Below, piece by piece: positions 21,633-32,200 of a stretch of 64,000 nt of DNA (position 1 is its first letter; every line of letters begins with the position of its first letter). The notes below the pieces were generated by a model, which saw nothing but the letters and a program-made list of their open reading frames with translations, made no database searches and was not told the origin of the DNA. The DNA is taken from positions 3,780,001-3,844,000 of the forward strand of contig NC_135038.1 of the NCBI RefSeq assembly GCF_051020975.1, given 5' to 3'. The DNA is from Osmia lignaria lignaria. Taxonomy: Eukaryota; Arthropoda; Insecta; Hymenoptera; Megachilidae. Position numbers and translations under genes: made by a program.

Positions 21633-22824
21633 GATCTGTAATATCCATTACGTGATTCTTATAGGCTTTTGTTCACTGATTATAAATCTGCAAACCGTTT
21701 TTGAGAAACAGGCACTTTTGTGAAAATGTGTGGTTGTGGGAAAAAATGCATTATTACATGAAAACTAAAAATGCAAGGAAGTTCAGGTTTATGTCAAAAG
21801 TTAGAGGAGACTTTCCTCTATACGTCTGTATGAACAATTATATTTTTTGATGACTTTTAATATTTGTAAGTGCTTGTCAAAGTTTGAAAAAGAGGTGCCG
21901 TAGGTAGTTTGTACGCGCTATTTTTGTATTTTTATGAAAAATCTTTTATCTAGCAGGAATTTACTATACAGGATTGCATTCTATGAACATTTCTGATGAA
22001 GAAACTATTCACAGAAAGTATTGGTATGGTTTGGTGTTGGAACAAATAAAGAAAATATCCATCGACAACGTGACTACGACGTGTTGCCGCCAGGCGGCTA
22101 TTGTATGCCTACCTCGCCGCGGCAGTGCCGTAACTACGCGTAATCCGTATACCCACGGTATCCTTTAATAACTATTTGCTCTTTAACAGTAAAATTTCTC
22201 CGACGTGGACATGAGTGATATAGCATTCATTGTATAGCAATATTATACACACTCATAGTAAGCAAAAATCTATTAAAGTGGTACAAATGTCCATTACGCG
22301 TAGTTACAGCACTGCCGCGACGAGGTAGGCATACAATGGCCGCCTGGCGGCAACGCGTCGTAGTCACGTTGTCGATGGATATTTTCTTTATTTGTTCCAA
22401 CACCAAACCATACCAATACTTTCTGTGAATGGTTTCTTCATCAGAAATGTTTATAGAATGCAATCCTGTATAGTAAGTTCCTGCTAGATAAAAGATTTTT
22501 CATAAAAATACAAAAATAGCGCGTACAAACTACCTACGGCACCTCTTTTTCAAACTTTGACAAGCACTTACAAATATTAAAAGTCATCAAAAAATATAAT
22601 TGTTCATACAGACGTATAGAGGAAAGTCTCCTCTATCTTTTGACATAAACCTGAACTGCCTCGCATTTTTAGTTTTCATGTAATACTGCATTTTTTCCCA
22701 CAACCACACATTTCCATAAAAATGCCTGTTTCTCAAAAACTGTACGTATCGGAGCAAAACGGTTTGCAGATTCGTAATCAGTGAACAAAGGCCTATAAGA
22801 ATCACGTAATGGATATTGCAGATC
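21633..22824. repeat. 1.2-kb foldback with ~520-bp arms
   Basis: Arm 21633-22143 is inverted at 22293-22824 with few differences, around a ~150-bp AT-rich loop. Each arm contains the same 60-codon open frame (starting MHS.NISDEETIHRKYWYG) in mirrored orientation. I do not recognise it, and it may be incidental. Outer ends GATCTG and CAGATC show no clear target duplication, so mobility is unproven; a local inverted duplication is possible. Confidence 0.8.
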
Positions 22825-23174
22825 ACAGAAAAAGTTCAAATTTGTTGGACTGTGTTACAAAGTTCGCTTTTTGAATGCGTTGGCTCCTCGCTTGGAGCCT
22901 GTATTTAAGGAGTTGAAAAGCTCCTTTGGTGGGGTAGGATTGTGTATCCTGCGTTAGGAATAGACAAAAGAAAAGTTTTCTAAATGGAAAGGACGTGTTT
23001 TGATTTGGAAGGGATTAATATCGTTTTGGGAAATCTCGGATGCTTTTTAGGAAAAGGGAATCTTCTCAAAGTTATGTGTCCTGTTCGGAAAGGATGTGAT
23101 AGGAATCAAGAGATCGACAGGAAAGGGACGAATTTATGTATCCGGCGACCATTGCCGGGCGAGGATAGCAGGTA
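22825..23174. other. Spacer, no gene
   Basis: An open frame at 22984-23298 (104 codons, Cys- and Gly-containing) runs from here into the pogo-type end at 23175. I recognise no domain, and its last third lies inside repeat DNA, so I do not call it a gene. Confidence 0.35.
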
Positions 23175-23581
23175 CAGTAAAACCTGGATAAATGCAACGA
23201 AAGAATGCTTGGACAAGTGCAACATCGCTATCCCCTCCACTTGGGGTATCCCCCTAGGGCCTAGGCGAACCGAGCCGCTTGACGGGGAAACCGTGTAATA
23301 TGATTCGACCGTAATATCGGTGTGACTAATACTAATTCAGTTATAAAACATTTTTATTTTTGACTTTTTTTAAATGAAATTTTTACTAGCGTATTGGCCA
23401 GATTTTTCTGATTAAAATGATATCAAACACGATATAGTTTGAATTGTAATTACTTGCTAAAATTGATGTTAAAAGTAGACGAAAAGTCAGAGAGATCAAA
23501 TCAAAACATTGCATATGCATATCCAAGCGAGGTGTCCAAGTTTGATCGGACGTCTTGCATATACATACCCAGATTTTACTG
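23175..23581. mobile_element. Chimeric pogo-type element, 407 bp
   Basis: Begins CAGTAAAACCTGGATAAATG and ends CATACCCAGATTTTACTG, with TA outside both ends (23173-23174, 23582-23583). From 23312 onward it matches, inverted, the fuller copy at 27986-28408. The first ~135 bp are unrelated to that copy. It therefore has two different origins joined near ATATCGGTGTGAC. Confidence 0.7.
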
Positions 23582-25756
23582 TACTGTAAATTGTTAGGAA
23601 ACCGTCTCTTGTGGAAGAAATACATCGTAGAAAGGAAATACATAGATGAACAGCGATCAACTTTATTATACGATTCATTGTTTGTCATTTATTTCATTTC
23701 AATCGCCTTTAGCATATAAAAAACGGCACAAAATATCCTGGATTTTTAATATTTTTCGATCGGTTGTGTATTAGACGTGTTTGCGAATTTATAGCTGGCT
23801 TTTGCCGCACTATTATGCCGCTAGTGAATCGGGTTTTAAATAAATGCGCTTCACTTTGTCTAGGAGATTGTTTATTTAATACAAGAGCCGCTTACCGCGG
23901 AGGTTGGGGATTACAAGACACTGTTCGCGCAACTCGTCTAAACTTTGAAAGATACTGTACTCGCTCGCCAAGGATTGTTACTCTAATTGTTCTAATCGCC
24001 TTTGTTGTTCCGGCTCTTTTATAGATTCCGGCAGGCACACGGATTTGTTTCACGGAGCTCCCGAGCGCCAATTAGGGGGCTCCGTGACCTTTTTATTGCC
24101 TTATTTGGTAATATGTTTCGCGACTTGTCTATGTGTGAGTGCCTGACACTCTTCCGTGCCGGGCCGGAGAGTGGGGCGCGGAGGCTGGGGTCAGGCCCTT
24201 TTTTCGTCTCCGCGTTCGACAGTTTTTTGCGATTCTTTTCTTTTTGTCCGGTTTAGCGCGAGATTGTTCTAGAACGGCTTTTATTTTCTGCGATTGTTAG
24301 AATGTATTTTCCTTTTATTACAATAAATGTTTAATTTAATTATTAATAATTTGTTGGCGATGCTCTCTTTCACAAACAAGACGTAATATCGAAAACATGT
24401 TGAGTTTGCTACAAACTGCTACACACGATCCGTACAGGTGACTGGTAAAATGCTGATTACTTAAGAAAAGCAGCCTGAAAATAAATCTGTTGTCAGATTT
24501 ATTAAAATTTTTTTAGACAGATAACTTAGTATATTCTTTCAGCATAGAATGTGTTATTATGCTGGATTTTCCCGATTCTCCTGAAAGTGTGCGAGGCTGG
24601 CAGAACGACACAGCTCGAGCGAGTTCTTGAATGCTGGCGAACGTAGAAAAAGACAAATAGCGAAAGAGAAAGAGGTCCGAGAATTAAAGGGCCCGAGAAA
24701 AAACATTTGAGTGAGACAATATTAATTTAACCATAACTTTTTTATTTTTCATTTTTGCTAAATGAAACTTTTACCAATGTAATTGTAAGGTTCTTCTGAT
24801 TAAAATAAGACCAATCATGACATAATTTGCATTATATTTACTTATTTATTTAAAACCTAATGCAAATATATAAAGTAACTATAATTCAAATTATGTCGTG
24901 TTTGATCTTGTTTTAATCGAAAAATTTCATCAATACGCTAGTGGAAGTTTCATTCAAAAGAAAAATCAGTCATTATAAAGCAACGAAGCGTAAGTGCAGA
25001 TTAAGTACACAAAAAAAACATAAGGTTTATACCAAGCTTAACATTTTCTATTGTATTATGGTAATCACTATATTATAGTTTTGTTTCCTTGTTGTATTAT
25101 AGGAAAGTAAAATATGCAATATCGTATAAGCGTGGACCAGGTGCAATAGTTGCAAGAAACCTGATATGTATATAACAAATGAAATGAGGAATCAAATTGT
25201 ATCTAATCCATCTTTCATTGTAATGACCATTCAGAGAATAAAATTATAATAGTTGTAAGGAATAAGAAATAAAACTAACAAACCGTTAAAGATTGAAATT
25301 TCTTTATATCCTTACAATTTAACCTAACCAATTTTCCTCGTATGTCTTCGGATTTACGTATTGCAATAGTTAGAATAACAGTAATATCTAATTGAAGAAA
25401 TTACTTAAATATTAATTAAAAAAATATCAAAGAAAGATGCAGTTCAACTGCTTTTTTTAACTGCTTTCCAAGTTAATGTATTTCATAGTATTAATGTATT
25501 AAAAATGTATTTTTATGTATTAGAAAAACGTTAATGTGTTAAGAATCAGAACTGAAACCGTAAAATCGGGATTCGAACTGATTCTCCTGGTTTCTTAATT
25601 CAGCCATATTGCCATGGACGAAATTATATTATTTTGTCGATTCGTCGATGCTGCTGCCACGTGCTTTAGCGGCTTGAGCATCGAGCCGATAACGTAGAAA
25701 TGACGAGAGCAGCCGAACTCTGCCAAACCCGCAGAGCTTACACGGACACGTGGGAC
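23582..25756 (+). repeat. Array unit A1 (forward) of an alternating inverted array
   Basis: Non-coding AT-rich unit that matches A2 (25868-27985) in inverse and A3 (28409-30118) directly, at what looks like well above 90 percent identity. It contains a solo LTR (23778-24378) absent from the other two. It lacks the ATATATAC/GTACGTAC block found in A2 (about 26695-26765) and A3 (about 29715-29765). Its inner end, from about 25741, is CACGGACACGTGGGAC, the mirror of the A2 start. Confidence 0.9.
23778..24378 (+). mobile_element. Solo LTR, 601 bp, TSD AGACG
   Basis: Starts TGTTTGCGAATTT and ends CTTTCACAAACA, with TG...CA and inverted TGTTTG/CAAACA tips. AGACG is repeated at 23773-23777 and 24379-24383. 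AATAAA near 24331 close to the 3' end gives plus orientation. The uninterrupted site is visible in A2 and A3 (GTATTAGACATAATATCG and its equivalents). No retrotransposon body remains. Confidence 0.9.
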
Positions 25757-25867
25757 CAGTGATGCCAGAACCGTGGGACGTGGGACAAATCTTTACCCTC
25801 TCCACAACGTCCCACGACGTCCCAGTGACTCCCCTACCGCAGTTGTTTCATCTAACACAAGCGCGTT
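25757..25867. repeat. Palindrome centre between A1 and A2
   Basis: About 110 bp starting CAGTGATGCCAGAACCGTGG, rich in GTGGGAC/GTCCCAC words. The same sequence appears, inverted and duplicated in tandem, at 30112-30349 beyond A3. It is the only non-mirrored DNA between the A1 and A2 arms. Confidence 0.8.
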
Positions 25868-27985
25868 GTCCCACGTGTCCGTGTGAGCTCTGCTGGTTTG
25901 GCAGAGTTCGGCTGCTCTCGTCATTTCTACGATATCGGCTCGATGCTCAAGCCGCTAAAGCACGTGGCAGTAGCATCGACGAATCGACAAAATAATATAC
26001 AGTAATGCTTCGAAATAAGCAAGTGGTCTCTGCTTCGAAATAAGCAAGTCGCTATCCCCTCTTCTTTGTTTGAAGTCGCCCGCAAAGTGAGAGGTACGAG
26101 AAAAGAGTGAGAGGTCCATCAAAGCGCGAAGCCGATGTTTAGGGTAATAAATTTCACGCTCGACTGAGCAGTGACATCGGTTAGTAGAAGAAGGATGGAA
26201 TATATATAATGCTTTCTCAGTCTGGTATATTTGCTTCGAAATAAAGCATAGTGCGAGAATGAGAGGGCATGTTATATTCTATCCTTGTCCAAAAAATAAC
26301 ATCGCTGCTCGGCCGATCACTTTATGATTTGCCGCTACCTCGGATCTCTCACTCGTTTCTCGCGTTTTCTATCGTCCCGTTTCAAGAACAAAGTCAAGCC
26401 GAATAGGTACCTGCTTCGAAATAAGCAACTGTTCGGTCCCGAGCCACTTGCTTATTTCGAAGCATTACTGTAATTTCGTCCATGGCAATATGGCTGAATT
26501 AAGAAACCAGGAGAATCAGTTCGAATCCCGATTTTACGGTTTCAGTTCTGATTCTTAATGCATTAACGTTTTTTAAATACATAAAAATACATTTTTAATA
26601 CATTAATACTATGAAATACATTAACTTGGGAAGCAGTTAAAAAAAGGAGTTGAACTGCATCTTTCTTTGATATTTTTTTTAATATTTAAGTTTTATATAT
26701 ATACATATGTACGTACGTCATATGTATATCATATATATGTACGTACATATGATAAAAGTACGTGACAGAGAAGTAATTTCTTCAATTAGATATTACTGTT
26801 ATTCTAACTATTACAATATGTAAATTCGAAGACATACGAGGAAAATTGGTTAGGTTAAATTGTAAGGATATAAAGAAATTTCAATCTTTAACGGTTTGTC
26901 AGTTTTATTTCTTATTCCTTACAACTATTATAATTTTATTCTCTGAATGGTCATTACAATGAAAGATGGATTAGATACAATTTGATTCCTCATTTAATTT
27001 GTTATATACATATCAGGTTTCTTGCAACTATTGTACCTGGTCCACGCTTACACGATATTGCATATTTTACTTTCCTATAATACAACAAGGAAACAAAACT
27101 ATAATATAGCGATTACCATAATACAATAAAAAATGTTAAGCTTGGTATAAACCTTATGTTTTTTTTGTGTACTTAATCTGCACTTATGCTTCGTTGCTTT
27201 ATAATGACTGATTTTTCTTTTGAATGAAACTTCCACTAGCGTATTGATGAAATTTTTCGATTAAAACAAGATCAAACACGACGTAATTTGAATTATAGTT
27301 ACTTTATATATTTGCATTAGGTTTTAAATAAATAAGTAAATATAATGCAAATTATGTCGTGTTTGGTCTTATTTTGATCAGAAGAACCTTCCAATTACAT
27401 TGGTAAAAGTTTCATTTAGCAAAAATGAAAAATAAAAAAGTTATAGTTAAATTAATATTGTCTCACTCAAATGTTTTTTCTCGGCTCCTTTAATTCTCGG
27501 ACCTCTTTCTCTTTCGCTATTTGTCTTTTTCTACGTTCGCCAGCATTCAAGAACTCGCTCGAGCTGTGTCGTTCTGCCAGCCTCGCACACTTTCAGGAGA
27601 ATCGGGAAAATCCAGCATAATAACACATTCTATGCTGAAAGAATATACTAAGTTATCTGTCTAAAAAAATTTTAATAAATCTGACAACAGATTTATTTTC
27701 GGGCTGCTTTTCTTAAGTAATCAGCATTTTACCAGTCTCCTGTACGGATCGGGTGTAGCAGTTTGTAGCAAACTCAACATGTTTTCGATATTATGTCTAA
27801 TACACAACCGATCGAAAAATATTAAAAATCCAGGATATTTTGTGCCGTTTTTTATATGTCAAGGGCCATCGAAATGAAATAAATGATCAACAATGAATAT
27901 TATAATAAAGGTGATCGCTGTTCATCTATTTCCTTTCTACGATGTATTTCTTCCACAAGAGACGGTTTCCTAACAATTTACAGTA
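25868..27985 (-). repeat. Array unit A2 (inverted)
   Basis: Inverse copy of A1 and A3. It carries a 471-bp pogo-type MITE at 26000-26470 that the others lack at this site, and an ATATATGTACGTAC block near 26695-26760 shared with A3. The outer end abuts TA and the pogo-type element at 27986, so the A2/A3 junction AACAATTTACAGTACTGTAA is itself a palindrome with TA at its centre. Confidence 0.9.
26000..26470. mobile_element. pogo-type MITE, 471 bp, TA target
   Basis: CAGTAATGCTTCGAAATAAG at the left is the inverse of the right end, about 27 bp each, with TA at 25998-25999 and 26471-26472. The empty site is visible in A1 and A3 (CGAAATTATATTATTTTG). Extra internal copies of TGCTTCGAAATAAGCA occur near both ends and once inside (near 26230). 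No transposase. Confidence 0.9.
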
Positions 27986-28408
27986 CAGTAAAATCTGGGT
28001 ACATGTAATGCAAGACGTCCGATCAAACTTCGACACCTCGCTCGGATATGCATATGCAATGTTTTGATTCGATCTCTCTGACTTTTCGTCTACTTTTAAC
28101 ATCAATTTTAGCAAGTAATTACAATTCAAACTATATCGTGTTTGGTATCATTGTAATCAGAAAAATCTGGCCAATACGCCAGTAAAAATTTCATTTAAAA
28201 AAAGTCAAAAATAAAAATGTTTTATAACTGAATTAGTATTAGTCACACCGATATGTTTCGGCTCTTTCGTTTGATCATTTGACCTTTCTCTCTTCTCCAC
28301 TGCCTGTCGCTTTCTACGTTCACGCTTGGCTGGCGTCGCGCGTAACCCGAGATTCGACACCTCGCTTGGATCCCATCTCTCTTGCATATGTATATCCAGA
28401 TTTTACTG
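27986..28408. mobile_element. pogo-type element at the A2/A3 junction, 423 bp
   Basis: Begins CAGTAAAATCTGGGTACATG and ends TATATCCAGATTTTACTG, with TA at 27984-27985 and 28409-28410. It is inserted at the central TA of a palindromic target, so both flanks look alike. Inside is the ~85-bp core TTTTTCTGATTAAAAT...AAACACGATATAGTTTG that also recurs within the A units. Confidence 0.85.
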
Positions 28409-30118
28409 TACTGTAAATTGTTAGGAAACCGTCTCTTGCGGAAGAAATACAGGATTGCCTGGAAATAAGCCAGTGGTCTCTGCTTCGAAATAAGCAACTG
28501 TTAGGTCTCGAGCCACTTGCTTATTTCGAGGCAATCCTGTACATCGTAGAAAGGAAATAGATGAACAGCGATCACATATATTATACTATTCATTGTTGGT
28601 CATTTATTTCATTTCGATGGCCCTTGACATACAAAAAGCGGCACAAAATATCCTGGATTTTTAATATTTGTCGATCGGTTGTGTATTCTACATAATATCG
28701 AAAATATGTTGAGTTTGCTACAAACTGCTACACACGATCTGTACAGGAGAATGGTGAAATGCTGATTACTTAAGAAAAGCAGTCAGAAAATAAATCTATT
28801 GCCAGATTTATTAAAATTTTATTAAACAGATAAGTTAGTATATTCTTTCAGCATAGAACGTGTTATTATGCTGGATTCTCCCGATTCTCCTAAAAGTGTG
28901 CGAGGCTGGCAGAACGACACAGCTCGAGCGAGTTCTTGAATGCTGGCGAACGTAGAAAAAGACAAATAGCGAAAGAGAAAGAGGTCCGAGAATTAAAGGG
29001 CCGGAGAAAAAACATTTGAGTGAGACAATATTAATTTAACCATAACTTTTTTATTTTTCATTTTTGCTAAATGAAACTTTTACCAATGTAATTGGAAGGT
29101 TCTTCTGATTAAAATAAGACTAAACACGACATAATTTGCATTATATTTACTTATTTATTTAAAACCTAATGCAAATATATAAAGTAACTATAATTCAAAT
29201 TATGTCGTGTTTCATCTTGTTTTAATCGAAAAATTTCATCAATACGCTAGTGGAAGTTTCATTTAAAAGAAAAATCTGTCATTATAAAGCAACGAAGCGT
29301 AACTGCAGATTAAGTACACAAAAAAAACAAGGTTTATACCAAGCTTAACATTTTCTATTGTATTATGGTAATCGCTATATTATAGTTTTGTTTCCTTGTT
29401 GTATTATAGGAAAGTAAAATATGCAATATCGTGTAAGCGTGGACCAGGTACAATAGTTGCAAGAAACCTGATATGTATATAACAAATTAAATGAGGAATC
29501 AAATTGTATCTAATCCATCTTTCATTGTAATGACCATTCACAGAATATAATTATAATAGTTGTAAGGAATAAGAAATAAAACTGACAAACCGTTAAAGAT
29601 TGAAATTTCTTTATATCCTTACAATTTAACCTAACCAATTTTCCTCGTATGTCTTCGAATTTATGTATTGTAATAGTTAGAATAACAGTAATATCTAATT
29701 GAAGAAATTACTTCTGTATCACGTACTTTTATCATATGTACGTACATACATATGTATATATATAAAACTTAAATATTAAAAAAAATATCAAAGAAAGATG
29801 CAGTTCAACTCCTTTTTTAAACTGCTTTCCAAGTTAATGTATTTCATAGTATTAATGTATCAAAAATGTATTTTTATGTATTAGAAAAACGTTAATGTAT
29901 TAAGAATCAGAACTGAAACCGTAAAATCGGGATTCGAACTGATTCTCCTGGTTTCTTAATTCAGCCATATTGCCATGCACGAAATTATATTATTTTGTCG
30001 ATTCGTCGATGCTGCTGCCACGTGCTTTAGCGGCTTGAGCATCGAGCCGATAACGTAGAAATGACGAGAGCAGCCGAACTCTGCCAAACCCGCAGAGAGC
30101 TCACACGGACACGTGGGA
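28409..30118 (+). repeat. Array unit A3 (forward)
   Basis: Direct repeat of A1 without the solo LTR. It has its own 90-bp pogo-type MITE at 28450-28539. It shares with A2 the block around 29715-29765 that is missing in A1, which suggests A2 and A3 separated after A1, or that A1 suffered a deletion. The 3' end passes into a 119-bp tandem pair. Confidence 0.9.
28450..28539. mobile_element. 90-bp pogo-type MITE
   Basis: CAGGATTGCCTGGAAATAAG is mirrored by CTTATTTCGAGGCAATCCTG. TA flanks it at 28448-28449 and 28540-28541, and A1 shows the empty site (GAAGAAATACATCGTAG). Related to 26000-26470 and 36879-37041. Confidence 0.9.
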
Positions 30119-30349
30119 CAACGCGCTTGTGTTAGATGAAACAACTGCGGTAGGGGAGTCACTGGGACGTCGTGGGACGTCGTGGAGAGGGTAAAGATTT
30201 GTCCCACGTCCCACGGTTCTGGCATCACTGCGTGGGACAACGCGCTTGTGTTAGATGAAACAACTGCGGTAGGGGAGTCACTGGGACGTCGTGGGACGTC
30301 GTGGAGAGGGTAAAGATTTGTCCCACGTCCCACGGTTCTGGCATCACTG
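30112..30349 (+). repeat. 119-bp direct tandem duplication
   Basis: CGTGGGACAACGCGCTTGTG starts at 30112 and again at 30231. The two 119-bp units are virtually identical and end GGTTCTGGCATCACTG. A single inverted copy forms the A1/A2 palindrome centre. The high identity suggests a recent duplication. Confidence 0.95.
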
Positions 30350-31621
30350 GCTGGGAGTCCGGGAGGCAGGTAAAGTAGGGTAGGTGTTGATATATTCAGA
30401 TCGGACTCCCGTGGTGTTGTCATTTTTACTTCAGCACGGCTAGTACTAGAGTCGGCTGTGATCAGGTGTAACGTGAAACGTTATCTCGTGAATATGTTTA
30501 GAGTGGTATGGCGACACTGCCATGGGAATATTTATCGATAGTCTATTGTATTGATATGTCTTGGATGTTCTTCGAGGACCTTTTGTATCGATGGTTATAA
30601 ATTAAGAGCGGAGTTTAAACCATCTGCGCGTATGTACACTCATATATAAAATAAACAAAGCCCAAATTGTAAACCCCTCGACGTGGGTGATCGAGCTGAG
30701 AGAAGGCCGGAAATCCAGAGAATTGAATAGTTTCACTGCTAAAATTCCTGAACGACTAATTTATGATAGACAATAGCCAATTCGTTGTTTCCGACCAAGT
30801 CACGAACGGTCCTTAAAGGCTACGAAGTCTTTTTCGATATCCTGTCTTTTCATACACTCTAAGAGGGTCGTAAATTTCCTCGAGAGTTGCCTTTGGCAAG
30901 TACAAGGTCTTGTCGTTTTCTATTTTCTCTGGGTCCCACGCTTTCTCGTAACACATGTGCGCTGCAATGTTTTAGCGTCTTGGCGTAGCGCCTCCACTTT
31001 CACGCGCCTGAGGGTGGACCACAGCCAGGAGAAGGGGCCCACACGGGACGGGGTGGACTCCTCCACCATTGGACGGGGGATGATCCTGAAGGAGGATTCA
31101 GGATCCACGAAGGAAGGGGCATCGACGGACAACGCGCGAAGATCTCCTCCGCCAAGCGCAGAACCGGCAGAATGATTTTGTCAGTCAAAATAGACAGATC
31201 TTTCTCACGCGCTATATTCGACACATTTTTAAAGTCAAAGTTTACAAGTCAGTCTAAATAAAGAGTTAAAATATTAAAGCACAGTGAACAGTAATAATAG
31301 TTTGACTATTTTCATTTTCGCGCCTTGCGAGTGAAACGCCTCCGCGCTCCACGAATCACCTTACCTGCGCTTCAATCCCGAAAATCCCTATTTCTGCGAA
31401 ACTATTTCTGTGGAATATTTCAAAAGGGATAGTTCAAAAGTGGGGATAAACATTTAAAAGGTGATAATTCGGAGAAAACAAATTAAAACAGTGAAGTAAC
31501 TGAATAGTTAAATAAAGTGATTGTGACAGACTTATGTACACTTAAATTACTTTATCAGCTCGCGAGTGTGTATTAAACAGTTAATTAAACATTCTACAAA
31601 CTATTTTATTGAGCTGTTACA
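30350..31621 (+). other. Probable retrotransposon LTR or leader region, ends uncertain
   Basis: No host gene recognised. The segment has features usual for an LTR: a TATA-like GGTTATAAATTAAGAG near 30593, ATAAAATAAACAAAG near 30648 and, at 31612-31621, GAGCTGTTACA shortly before TGG. It precedes a gypsy gag on the same strand. I cannot fix the 5' boundary and no second copy is present for comparison. Confidence 0.35.
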
Positions 31622-32200
31622 TTATAAATAAGTGGACAAAGTTTAGTGCAACTTCTCCTTCTTGGGTTTTGGCACGGTTTCCCCAAGAGCGAAGGGTAAA
31701 TACCGGAGACAGGTGATTTCGGCTGCCGTGCAAGCCTTCCACCGAAATCACACGCACCTCGTCCACGTCATCGTTACATCATTCCTGGAGCATAAGAGAG
31801 GACGAAATAAAATCCAGAGACCTGAGCGGACTGCTCACGGAGTTGAGGCCTACCGGAAGCAGCTGACTGCGGACAGATTTTACTGGAGTACCTGTTGCTG
31901 AATTGGGGACCATCGAGCCGGAGTACTAAGGGTTCTTCCCATAAACTGAGGTCAACCGGATCAACGGGTCGTCAACGAACGGAGCCGTACACCTGTGAAA
32001 GAAGCAACAAGTTAAACAAAACGTTAAGTGATTTCTTGCGGATTATAAATTGATCGTGCAAGAAAACTGTAAGTCTAGAATATAAGCAATTAGACTATAG
32101 AATATTAGTTGTAATCGTTAATTCTAATTCGATAAGATGCCGCCGTTTTTAATGAAACTAGTAAGGGCCAGAAGGAGAAAGGGTCGCACAAATAGTCTGC

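Noticed and set aside
21974..22463. Gene encoding the MHS.NISDEETIHRKYW protein
   Set aside because: The frame is short, exists only in the mirrored arms, and I recognise no family; it may be coincidental.
22984..23298. 104-codon gene with several Cys
   Set aside because: The last third lies inside a pogo-type element and nothing in it is recognisable.
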